Below, piece by piece: positions 1-8,320 of a stretch of 64,000 nucleotides of DNA. Each line of letters begins with the position of its first letter. Position 1 is the first letter of the stretch. The position numbers were made by a program, and so were the translations under genes. The DNA is from Urophycis tenuis (Eukaryota; Chordata; Actinopteri; Gadiformes; Phycidae), in assembly GCA_036785325.1 (NCBI GenBank), contig JAXIVH010000044.1:684001-748000 (forward strand), written 5' to 3'. The notes beneath the pieces are model-generated. The model was not told the origin of the DNA. It did no database searches and was given only the letters and a program-made list of their open reading frames with translations.

Positions 1-150
1 CTCCCCCCCTGTGTGTGTCACCCACCGGGAGACAGCGGTGGTCTCCCGGTGGTCGGCGCAGAACCAAGCCTGTGACGCCCCGCCTGCTGGCAGACCGCTG
101 AATGTTTGTGTGGGTGGGTGGGGGTTCTTTTTTGCCAGCCTTCTTGCCAG

Positions 151-308
151 AAGGACGTGTGGTGGCGGTGGTGGACACCACCCACGCCGCTCCACCCGTG
201 CGGCCCGACCGCACCACCCTGGCGGACCCCAGCTGCGTTCCCGTGGAAACGAACAGCGCGCGGGCGCTGTTTGTCTTCGGCGTGGAGTCCTGTGGCACCA
301 CCCTGATG
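151..308 (+). CDS. ZP-domain protein exon (ZP-N part, partial gene)
   Basis: The exon follows a pyrimidine-rich AG acceptor at 141-150 and ends at a GTACGC donor (309). It is open in one frame and encodes the middle of a ZP-N module: a T-L-x-D-P-S-C segment, then ARALFVFGVESCGTTL, where C-G-T is the hallmark of zona pellucida domains. ZP proteins are secreted or membrane-tethered extracellular glycoproteins, best known from the egg coat, that polymerise through this domain. The codons continue in phase into the exon at 439. Upstream exons lie outside the window, so signal peptide and start are not visible. A near-copy of this exon's end recurs at 13743-13771, so the gene is probably part of a duplicated family. 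The subfamily cannot be assigned from this fragment. Confidence 0.72.
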
Positions 309-341
309 GTACGCGCGTGTGCGCGTGTGCGTGTGTGCGTG

Positions 342-375
<34 letters not shown>

Positions 376-376
376 C
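309..376 (+). repeat. (GT)n/(GCGT)n microsatellite in ZP intron
   Basis: An alternating purine-pyrimidine tract starts at the intron donor and fills most of this 130-bp intron. A similar tract follows the duplicated exon end at 13772, so the repeat was probably present before the duplication. Confidence 0.9.
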
Positions 377-438
377 GGTCACAGAACCTTCTCATTCCTT
401 GTTCAGTGACTTCTTGTCACACGTTCTTCCCTTGGCAG

Positions 439-481
439 GCCGAGGGTGATCAGCTGGTTTACCAGAACCAGGTGAGGTACC
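439..481 (+). pseudogene. ZP-domain exon, left half (interrupted by transposon)
   Basis: A CAG acceptor (436-438) is followed in phase 0 by codons for AEGDQLVYQNQVRY, the segment that follows the C-G-T motif in ZP-N domains (D-x-L-x-Y-x-N). The reading breaks at 482, where a DNA transposon starts. Its GGTACC target duplication is 476-481 here and 5364-5369 on the other side. Removing the element and one duplication copy joins this frame directly to 5370. The apparent GTGAGG donor at 472 would, without the element, delimit an intron of only about 15 bp, so it is more likely coding sequence. This is inferred to be an interrupted exon and hence a probably disabled gene copy. Confidence 0.68.
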
Positions 482-752
482 CAGGGGTTAAAGTTTTCCG
501 TCGCTATGACGGAAATCCGTCAACTCGGCTCTCGTAAGGTCCCGTGGTCCCACCAGAAAGTGAGTGAAAGTGAGTGAGAGTGAGAACCGCATATAAAAAA
601 AATAAGCATTTCGAGAGCCTTTAAAAATTCCTACAGTAGTACAGACCATGAATGCAACACTCCACGTATCCTAGCAACATTCAACCCATAAGTCCGTGCG
701 TTTTTGTTGACAGAAGTGTTAGCTCTAGTAGTCGCCGGTAGTAGAAAACCAC

Positions 753-1000
753 ATGTCTTTCTCAAAGCAGAAACGTACAATTGAAAATGAAAACCGTCGG
801 TTTAACCCCGCCTGGACGGATAAATATTTATTTATGTTACCGCCAAGTTTAAATGCCAAACCGATGTGTTTAATTTGAAATGAGTGTGTCGCGGTTCTGA
901 AAGATTACAGCGTGCGGAGGCACCACGTTGAGAAACACCCGACTTTCTGCGCAAACTTTCCAGAGGGATTTTAGGAGAGGGACCCGTGCAAACGCGCAGT
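753..1000 (+). pseudogene. hAT N-terminal zinc-finger fragment (GTF2IRD2-like), decayed
   Basis: From the ATG at 753 the frame reads a short basic leader, then FNPAWTDKYLFMLP and an M-C-L-I segment, resembling the BED-type finger start of GTF2IRD2/hAT-derived proteins. A TGA at 876-878 sits where the second zinc-binding Cys would be expected in C-x2-C. After it the same frame continues with RRHHVEKHPTFC, which fits the His part of the finger. No catalytic domain follows. It lies in the 5' non-coding part of the transposon at 482-5363 and is either a relic of an ancestral coding exon or a separate old insertion. Confidence 0.5.
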
Positions 1001-1772
1001 TTGGTGCATCGTACAGTACGGAACTGTACTACATTGCTACGTTCATGCACAGCCCAAGAGAGAGCTACCGAAAACAACAAGCGTTACTACTGATGTGCAC
1101 TAGTTTTTTTTTATGCACTTTGAGATGCTCCTCGATCAGGTATGACCAAAATGTTTTTTGTTTTATTTCAAAAGTAGAAAGAAGTGTTTCTACTGCCAAA
1201 GATTTTGCTCAGTTATATATTATATTTTATTTTTGTGTGCACTTTTGATGTGCCTGTGTTATACGTGACCACATTTAAGAAGGGAATATTCAATAGATAA
1301 AACTTGTTTTACAATACATTCATTTGTGTCATCTGCTGCTTACTGGCTGCCGACAATGTCTTGGTTTGAAAATTTGGCCCAACTAAATTTGTAATTGAAT
1401 AGCCCTGCTAGGCTATAACACCGATATGATTTGCAACAACACTTCACCTATCAGTGTTTGTATTAAGCATTTGTTTGTGATTCATGCCTTGTGCCTTATT
1501 TGTATGCCGTGTTTGATCATGCTTGACGGGGATAAATTGACGCGACTGGTATTTAAAAAAAAAAAAAAAAAAAAAAAAAACATGCGTTGCCGTTTATAAC
1601 ACGAAGCAGCCTCGCTCCGCCAAATAAGTAGGTTAATTATTTAAGGATTTATCTCGTTAATTATTAACATAATTAACATAATCCTCGGCCTGGATTTTGA
1701 GCACATCGGAACATTTTCCTATAGGAAAGACGGGCCTATATCAAAGGAGCACACACTTCGGTTTTTGACGAG

Positions 1773-4700
1773 ATGGACGCGCTTCTACTGAAGGACGGCA
1801 CTGATGTGTCTGAAATAGACAAAACGATAAAAAATAAGTGGAGGTGGGCGTGGCTAGGTGAAAAGGGTGATGATGGCAAGCCATTTAGTTCATGGTGCAA
1901 AAAAATTCAAATGCCAGGCGTTTGCTTTTGTGCTGTTTGTCATAAAAAAATTGTTTATGGGAGCAATGGCAAGAAAGTCCTCACTCGCCATCAATCTGAA
2001 GCTAGCCACAAGGCTAATGTTAGAGCTCTTCGGCACACATCTTCATTGCCTGGTGCCACAGTCACCACAACAGAGGTGGGTCCCTCCATGGCTGACCGTG
2101 TCTGCGCACAGAAAGTACGCATTTGCTCCTTCATAGCAGAGCATGACCTGTCCCTGACCATATCGCAGCCCCTAGTCAACCTGATTCGATCAGTTGCAGA
2201 AGACCAGAGCGCACTCTCCAGGCTGTCAATATCCAATGCGCACGCCTCCTACTTGTGCACACATGGCATTGCAGCCTATTGTAAATCAGAGTTGTCAAAG
2301 AAGCTGCAACCAAAGATGTTCTCGTTGAATGCAGATGAGGCTACTGATGTCAATATGGACAAGATTTTAAATGTGCTTGTACGCTTCTTTGATGAGGATA
2401 TGGGGAAAGTTGTCACCCAGCATTTAGGCTCAAAGAAAGTAAACTTTGCAGATGCCTCAACCCTGACAAATGCAATAGCAGAAATCCTCCTCTCATACAA
2501 TTTGAACTGGGATCAGGTAGTGTCTATTTTGCTGGACAACTGCGGCGTCATGAGAGGGAAGAGATCTGGAGTGGAGACCCAGATCAGACAGCAAAATAAA
2601 TCGCTGCTTGAAATCAGTGGAGACACAGTGCACATGGTGTCAAATTCTGCCAAGGCCCTTTTGAGTCCATTCAAGAATTTTATTGAAGAATTCTGTATGG
2701 ATGTTTATTATGACATCGAAAAGTTCCCAAAGCAGAAGGAATTGTTTGGAGAGTTTCAATCTCTTCTACACATGAGGAACAAGAGCCTGATCCGCCCCAT
2801 CAGCAGCAGGTTCCTGAAGATGCTGGAGGTGTGCAACAGGCTAAGGGAGCTACTCGATCCACTGGTTGTACACTATTTCTGCTTCCTGTCACCCCATGAT
2901 CAGCGCAAATACAGGTGAGATGGCAGTCTAGTCTTTCCTTTCAATATTTTCTCTATCACATTTGTTAAATTAATTTTATATTCAGATCAAATGCAATAAT
3001 TATCGTTACTCTTTTTACTCTTCTTATTTTTATGTATGGCATGTGTCTTTCTTCTTTTTTAACAGATGGCTGCTCGACCAGGTACTGCAGAAGCATGGGG
3101 TTACAGCTGATGAAAAGGCTAGGATGGATGTACTACAGCTTGTAAAATCCACGAAGAGTCAAACAGATGTAAATAATGACAGGAAGACAAGAATCTGTGT
3201 ACTTTTCACAGAGTTCAGCAAGCTCACAGCCATGATTGACCTATACAGAGGTGTACTCCCATCCTTCCAGGTGTTCCTCAAAAGACTGCAGTGTGAAAAG
3301 CCTATGCTACATGTCTTGCATGTTGAAATGGTGCTGCTGGTGAGAGACGTTCTCTCGAAGTTCATGAAGCCTGATGCCATCCCCTTGGATGTGAACGGCT
3401 TGTTGAACCTGGATATACACAACAAAGACCTGCAGTATCCAGACAAATTGTTGTCAGTTGGTATATTCAGCCATTTTGCAGTCAACAAGGCCAGAGTGGA
3501 GAAGAAACCCTGGGTGCAGGAGCTGTACACCTCACTAAGAGAGGGCTACACCAAGGCAGCTGCATTCCTGATAAAAAACCTCCCCTTAAGCAACATCATA
3601 ATTTCCTCCTCGTCTGCACTGTCACCTTCGTTGATCAAGGACCAAAACATCCTCACTGCATTTAGCACTTTGGCCAAGGCTCTGCCAAATGTCATCACCA
3701 CTGATGAACTGGGCCAGCTGGATGAAGAAGTGAGGGCCTACCAGACTGACCTGGATTTGGAGGACAAGGCCAAAGAGTTTGATGAGAATGCTGCACGCAT
3801 TGATACTGACTGGTGGAAGGAAATCTTTTTAATGAAGACACCAGAAGGTTCAATCAGATTTCCTGTCTTGGGCAAATTGGTGAGGGCACTGCTATCTGTG
3901 TTTACTGGCCCTCTTGTTGAAGGTTCATTCAACGTAATGGATGACATCATTGAGAAGGATAGGGCCAGCTTAAACATTGAGACCTATGAAGGCTTTGCTG
4001 TGATCAAAACACATCTAAAGGCAGCAGAACAAACAGCCTCTGCAATGACAATTAGTGCTGCAATGAAGAGTTCGTGTCTCTCATCATTTGACCGGTACAA
4101 ATGCCATCTTGAGAAGAAGAAAAAGAAAATAAATGAAGAGAAGGATCGGAAAATCAGGGAAGCTTTAAAGGTCCTCTCAGCAGTGAGAGCAAAGAAGGTG
4201 AAAAAAGCTTCCACCACTTCATCTTCATCCACCTCCCCCTCCAGACACTCCTCCTCTACTAGAACAACTAAACCTTCCCACCCTTCTTCCTCCATGACCA
4301 GAGGAGCTACCACTGCAGGCCACCTCCTGTCCTCTACTAGAAAAACTCATGCAGGAGCCTCCTCCTCCTCTACCACAGCAGGAAAACCCTTCTCCTCAAA
4401 AGGAACCTCCTCCTCCTCCTCCTCCTCTATCACTGCAGGAAAACCCTCCTTCTCAAAAGGAACCCCCTCCTCCACCTCCTCCTCCAGACACTCCTCCTCT
4501 ACTAGAGCAACTAAACCTTCCCACCCTTCTTCCTCCATGACCAGAGAAGCTACCACTGCAGGCCACCTCCTGTCCTCTACTGGAAAAACTCATGCAGGAG
4601 CCTCCTCCTCCTCCTCTTCATCTACCCCTGCAGCTAAACCCTCCTCCACCCCCTCCTCCTCATCTACCACTGCAGGAAAACCCCCCTTCTCAAAAGGAAC

Positions 4701-5010
4701 CCCCTCCTCCTCCACCTCCACCTCCTCCTCCTCATCATCTACCCCTGCAGCTAAACCCTCCTCCACCTCCTCCTCCTCATCTACCACTGCAGGAAAACCC
4801 TCCTTCTCAAAAGGAACCCCCTCCTCCTCCTCCTCCTCCTCCACCACCTCCTCCTCTTCTACCCCCTTTGCCTCTGGCTCATCTAAAGCCACACCTACAG
4901 GACAACCCTTTTCGTCTCCTCCTGGGCCAAAAACCAACCCCCAGAAACGGGCATCAGGTGTCCTGAAGTTGGATCACTTTGGATTCACCTCTAAAAGGCC
5001 AAAAAACTAG
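1773..5010 (+). CDS. hAT-like transposase, two exons, about 1,028 aa
   Basis: Exon 1 (1773-2914) ends at a GTGAGA donor and exon 2 (3066-5010) starts after TTTTTAACAG. Phase 2 is kept and the join gives R-K-Y-R-W-L-L-D. The N terminus has a possible zinc finger (CAVCHKKI, then H-x6-H near residues 50-80). An RNase H-like DDE core is suggested by DEATD (about residue 189), LLDNCGVM (about 255) and, in exon 2, VEGSFNVMDDIIEKDRASL, which resembles the C-terminal hAT Glu region. The last 220 residues or so are a Ser/Thr/Pro-rich tail built of repeated blocks containing AGKPFSSKG-like units, then a short basic end. Both exons are fully open, so the enzyme may be intact. The long antisense and frame-shifted poly-Glu/poly-Pro reading frames over the tail are shadows. 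Superfamily placement is an inference from motif order. Confidence 0.72.
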
Positions 5011-5050
5011 ATCTTTCATTTACTGTTTTAACTGGTTTAGTGCTGTTTAA

Positions 5051-5053
<3 letters not shown>

Positions 5054-5114
<61 letters not shown>
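5054..5114 (+). repeat. (TG)n microsatellite
   Basis: About 30 uninterrupted TG units lie just downstream of the transposase stop codon, inside the transposon. Confidence 0.95.
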
Positions 5115-5118
<4 letters not shown>

Positions 5119-5369
5119 ACCGTTGTGTTAAACATTGTGCAAATAAATGCTTGCACTGACAACTTGTGCAGACGATTTGTTATTTATAGCCCATTAACAA
5201 GAATGGTGAAGTCTTGCAAAAAATACTGGTTTCATGCCCTGGCTTTGAACTATGGACTAATGGACTATGTGGTGTTTAAATATCAAGGCAGTATGCGGCC
5301 ATGACCCAAAGTGATACCTAAATAAATTTTCAGTCAGATGATTTTTTTTTGCTTTAACCCCTGGGTACC

Positions 5370-5430
5370 AGCAGGACATCCTCCCCGGCCAGGCGGACCC
5401 GCTGATACACCGAGACTCGCCGTACAGGAG
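5370..5430 (+). pseudogene. ZP-domain exon, right half
   Basis: Directly after the right GGTACC duplication the ZP frame resumes with DILPGQADPLIHRDSPYR, matching the I-x-R-D-S stretch that precedes the last ZP-N strand. The exon ends at AGGAG before a GTGACC donor (5431). Together with 439-481 the restored exon would be 104 bp, starting in phase 0 and ending in phase 2, which fits the next exon. The in-frame join across the element is the main evidence that this was one exon. Confidence 0.66.
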
Positions 5431-5520
5431 GTGACCCCCCGGCCCCCCCCTCTCGCTTTGTTCCCCTATGCTGTGTGTGTGTGACCTTTGACCTCCTCCT
5501 CCTCCTCCGGGCCGCGGCAG

Positions 5521-5665
5521 GCTGACCCTCCAGTGCCGCTACCCGACGTCAAACTCCAGAATCCTCTTCCCGCCCCCCACACCATCACCACCCCGCGGGG
5601 ACCCCCCTGCTCCTCCTGCTCCTCCTGCTCCTCCTGCTGCCCATGAGAACACAGAGGAGCGTTGA
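5521..5665 (+). CDS. ZP-domain exon with early proline-rich terminus
   Basis: The exon follows a GCGGCAG acceptor (5514-5520). In the phase set by the previous exon it reads LTLQCRYPTSNSRILFP, the end of ZP-N with its conserved Q-C-x-Y. It then enters a Pro/Ala tail from a GCTCCTCCT repeat and stops at TGA 5663-5665. A complete ZP domain would continue through a linker and a ZP-C half of over 100 residues; nothing like it is visible downstream. Either a later donor in this exon was lost or this is a truncated gene copy. The CTGGTGGAGG-type repeats just downstream suggest local repeat instability. Confidence 0.6.
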
Positions 5666-6533
5666 GCTGACAGAGACTGACGGAGGCTGGTGGAGGCTGG
5701 TGGAGGCTGGCGGAGGCTGATGGAGGCGCTCGTACCGAATGACACCCTGACAACAGCGGGTGTCTTTCCCCTGAAGTACTTTGCTGAGCAGTTTGTTGAC
5801 GCTTGTTGCCATGGGGACTGAGTTTCTGGCGGCGGCGGCGCATGCCGGGCCCTGGTGCTGACCCTACCGGTCCCACCGGTGTCCAGACACTCCCAGACCC
5901 GTGGACCTGGACCCGGTGGTCTGCCCTGGACGTGTAGTCATGTGCAAGTCTAGATGTTTAGGAGTGAGTCTCTGGAAGGCTGCAGTGTTGTTTGTCTGTT
6001 TGGTTATAAAATGCGTTTCACCCCCTAGGGTCCGGTGGAAATTGCCCTGCAAAAAAATAAACTAATAAATGTGATGTATGTATGTATGCGTATATGTATA
6101 CACACAAAAAAAAACTATTGTAAAAAAAAAAAAAAAAAGTACAAATTAAAAACGGAAAAAAACGACCCCTTATGTTTTTTTTCAGACAACTTTTTTTTCA
6201 GCCCATATCTTCACCAAGTGTTCGTCCCTGTTCTAGTTCAGCTGTGGCAGGGCAGAGCTACAGCCAGAGCAGCTCTAGATCCATCGTGTGTGTGTGTGTG
6301 TGTACACACATATGTGCTGTTGCCATTACACCTCTTCCCTATTTAACCAGTGATCAATGATTACTGATTATTATTCTACTGCCCCGACTGTATTTGTTGC
6401 TGTTTAAATAAAGTGTTTTCTCTGTGCTGTCTCTAACTGATAGTGAAATGCTGAAGAATGCAATAGATTAGAGAAGGCGGGCCTCAAACCTGAATTGTCA
6501 TCGTAAGACACAACCTTCTACAATTTTCATGAA
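5666..6533. other. No gene seen; 3' flank of ZP copy
   Basis: No coding frame stands out. There is a run of GGAGGCTGGTGG-like repeats (5686-5725), A-rich tracts near 6105-6140, a TG tract near 6287-6302 and AATAAA-type signals near 6054 and 6409. The sequence around 6408 resembles that at 14165 (AATAAAGTGTTTT), so this flank may have been duplicated together with the ZP exon copy. Confidence 0.4.
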
Positions 6534-6606
6534 GCCTGGGTAGCTCAGCTGGTAGAGCATCAGACTTTTAATCTGAGGGTCCAGGGTTCAAGTCCCTGTT
6601 CAGGCT
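6534..6606 (+). tRNA. tRNA-Lys (anticodon TTT)
   Basis: This 73-nt sequence folds as a standard cloverleaf. The acceptor stem is GCCTGGG/TTCAGGC with G-T pairs at the inner end, the D arm is GCTC/GAGC, and the anticodon stem TCAGA/TCTGA closes the loop CTTTTAA with anticodon TTT at 6567-6569. The variable loop is GGGTC and the T arm is CAGGG-TTCAAGT-CCCTG. Boxes A (TAGCTCAGCTGG) and B (GGTTCAAGTCC) are intact. The discriminator base is T, whereas A or G is usual, and no TTTT terminator follows within about 50 bp, so expression is not certain. Its 3' end is nearly complementary to the primer-binding site at 56325. Confidence 0.9.
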
Positions 6607-6745
6607 ACTGGTTATTTGCAATAGATAAATTGACATTATGTATTTAGCATGCTGAAAACATGTCCTACAATCTGCATTTGGATTATTGACTCTTTACAAA
6701 GTGACATTGAATTGTAAAGTCAAATACACGTTGACTCAATCTATG

Positions 6746-6995
6746 GCAAGTGGCTCAGTGGCACAATGGATAGAGCTGCTGTTGATCTGATCTTGAGTCA
6801 TGGGTTTTACTCATGTCAAAAACAATGTGGAGCAGCTCTATCCACTGCACCACCATGATGCTTTCAACTCATGTTGATTGTAATGTGCAGCAGAACCTCT
6901 CACACAATCCTTGTTGGTGTCCCTGTGGTGCACTTGAGAGCTCCTACACACACTGTTCTGAAGACATGGGTTCAAGTCCTGTGAAGGCTGATGTA
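6746..6995 (+). repeat. Decayed tRNA-like units, plus strand
   Basis: Two degenerate tRNA-like stretches are visible. One at about 6746-6800 has an A-box-like GTGGCTCAGTGGCACAATGG, as in tRNA-Arg-type sequences. The other, at about 6925-6990, has GTGGTGCACTTGAGAG and a perfect B box GGTTCAAGTCC at 6969-6979. Neither folds as a complete cloverleaf. They match, in opposite orientation, the repeats at 7610-8142. Confidence 0.55.
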
Positions 6996-7162
6996 TGTCA
7001 GGGTGAGAGTCTAAATGGATGAAATTGCATTAATCCATTCCTGTGAGTGGGTGGGGGTTTAGAACCCAGAATATACCCAGGTATAGCTTTCTCACTGAAG
7101 ATGTTTTGTTAAAAATGACATTTGAGAAAACTACTTCTTGAACTAACAATCTTCTACTAAGG

Positions 7163-7596
7163 GGCTGTACGCTGTACACCCATGGAGGGTGGTGTACGCT
7201 GTACACCACCCTCCATACACACCACACCACTCATGTGTACAGCGTGTGTACCATGTGTACAGCGTACACCACCCTCCATGGGTGTACGCTGTACACCCAT
7301 ACACACCACACCACTCATGTGTACCATGTGTACAGTGTACACCACCCTCCATGGACACCCTCCATACACACCACTCATGGAGGGTGGTGTACGCTGTACA
7401 CCACCCTCCATGAGTACACATGGTACACATGAGTGGTGTGGTGTGTATGGGTGTACAGCGTACACCCATGGAGGGTGGTGTACGCTGTACACCACCCTCC
7501 GTGTGTACCATGTGTACAGGTGTACAGCGTACACCACCCTCCATGGACACCCTCCATACACACCACCCATGGAGGGTGGTCTGAGCCAGAGGCTGT
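7163..7596. repeat. Palindromic GTGTACGCTGTACACC minisatellite
   Basis: About 430 bp is built from CCACCCTCCATG, GTGTACGCTGTACACC and ACACACCACTCATG blocks in both orientations. Several copies form near-perfect inverted repeats: 17-bp arms around a 3-nt loop at 7377-7413, and a 16-bp version at 7181-7216. All long reading frames across it, on both strands, are products of the repeat. Confidence 0.9.
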
Positions 7597-7609
7597 ACAC
7601 TGTACCAAG

Positions 7610-8142
7610 CTCTGGACTTGAACCAGCCTCTGACCTGAAGCAGGCTCTACCAGAGATTCCTACCCACTGCTTTAACCGTTGTGCCACAAGGGCCAGTCTA
7701 CGACAGCAGCGAAGGTTATACTTGACATCAAAATCTCATGACAGTGTTAGAGTTACAGAAGAGACAACAAACAGCTCAACCAGGAATTAGAACCCCTGTC
7801 TCCAGAACTCTGCACAAGCGGCTCAATCCACTGCACCACTGGGATGGTTTCTCTGATATGTTTGGAGGTTATACTTGACTTAGAAGTCAGACAATTGATG
7901 ACATGACAACATAAAGAGTTAATCAGCACCAACCTCAACAGGACTTGAACCTGTGTCTACAGAACTGTACACAAGCAGCTCTATCCACTGCACCACCATG
8001 ACGGTTTCTATGACATTGTCAGAGGTTATACTTGACTTAGAAGTCAGACAATTGATGACATGACAACATAAAGAGTTAATCAGCACCAACCTCAACAGGA
8101 CTTGAACCTGTGTCTACAGAACTGTACACAAGCAGCTCTATC
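7610..8142 (-). repeat. Tandem decayed tRNA-like repeats, ~150-bp unit
   Basis: Read on the minus strand, four units show an A-box-like GTGGTGCAGTGGATAGAGC and a B box such as GGTTCAAGTCC, roughly at 7615-7692, 7783-7843, 7941-8000 and 8094-8142. The last two share a long spacer containing AGGTTATACTTGACTTAGAA and are nearly identical. The fourth unit is cut inside its A box by the LINE at 8143. They may be a tRNA-derived SINE or a dying tRNA cluster; the intact tRNA-Lys nearby slightly favours the second. Confidence 0.6.
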
Positions 8143-8320
8143 TTTTTTTTTTAAATCTTTTTTATTTTACAATTCACAAGTTTACACAGTCCAGTTACTT
8201 ACATTCTATCTACACGTTGCCCCTTATTTCCCCACAAATTATTTAACACCAAAAAACACCACATACAGAAACAAAAAACCCTTATGTGACTTCCCTATTT
8301 AAGTGTTTCAAACTAACCCT

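Larger units (their letters stand above)
482..5363 (+). mobile_element. hAT-like DNA transposon inserted in a ZP exon
   Basis: The element has perfect 12-bp terminal inverted repeats, CAGGGGTTAAAG at 482-493 and CTTTAACCCCTG at 5352-5363, flanked by a direct 6-bp duplication GGTACC (476-481, 5364-5369). Because GGTACC is a palindrome, the inverted match extends to 18 bp. It carries a two-exon transposase gene (1773-5010), an older BED-finger fragment (753-1000), an A-rich tract near 1553-1580 and a TG microsatellite at 5054-5114. The CAGGGG-type end and the transposase motifs suggest hAT. Classical hAT duplications are 8 bp, while groups with 5-6 bp are known. Clean ends and an open transposase suggest a fairly recent insertion. 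Confidence 0.8.

Noticed and set aside
11..537. Full-length small proteins starting at 11 or 319
   Set aside because: These frames run through the GT microsatellite intron; the ZP exon boundaries explain the coding signal better.
4347..4966. Long antisense and alternate-frame open frames rich in Glu or Pro over the transposase tail
   Set aside because: They arise from the TCC/CTC repeat composition that encodes the Ser-rich tail in the true frame; no start context or motif supports them.
472..5374. The transposon lying in a natural ZP intron between GTGAGG (472) and CAG (5372-5374)
   Set aside because: Without the element the intron would be about 15 bp, while reading straight through keeps the ZP frame; splicing at these sites could still occur secondarily.
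7143..7790. Several overlapping 60-200 aa frames on both strands
   Set aside because: Products of the palindromic minisatellite, which lacks stops in most frames; the protein sequences are only repeat translations.
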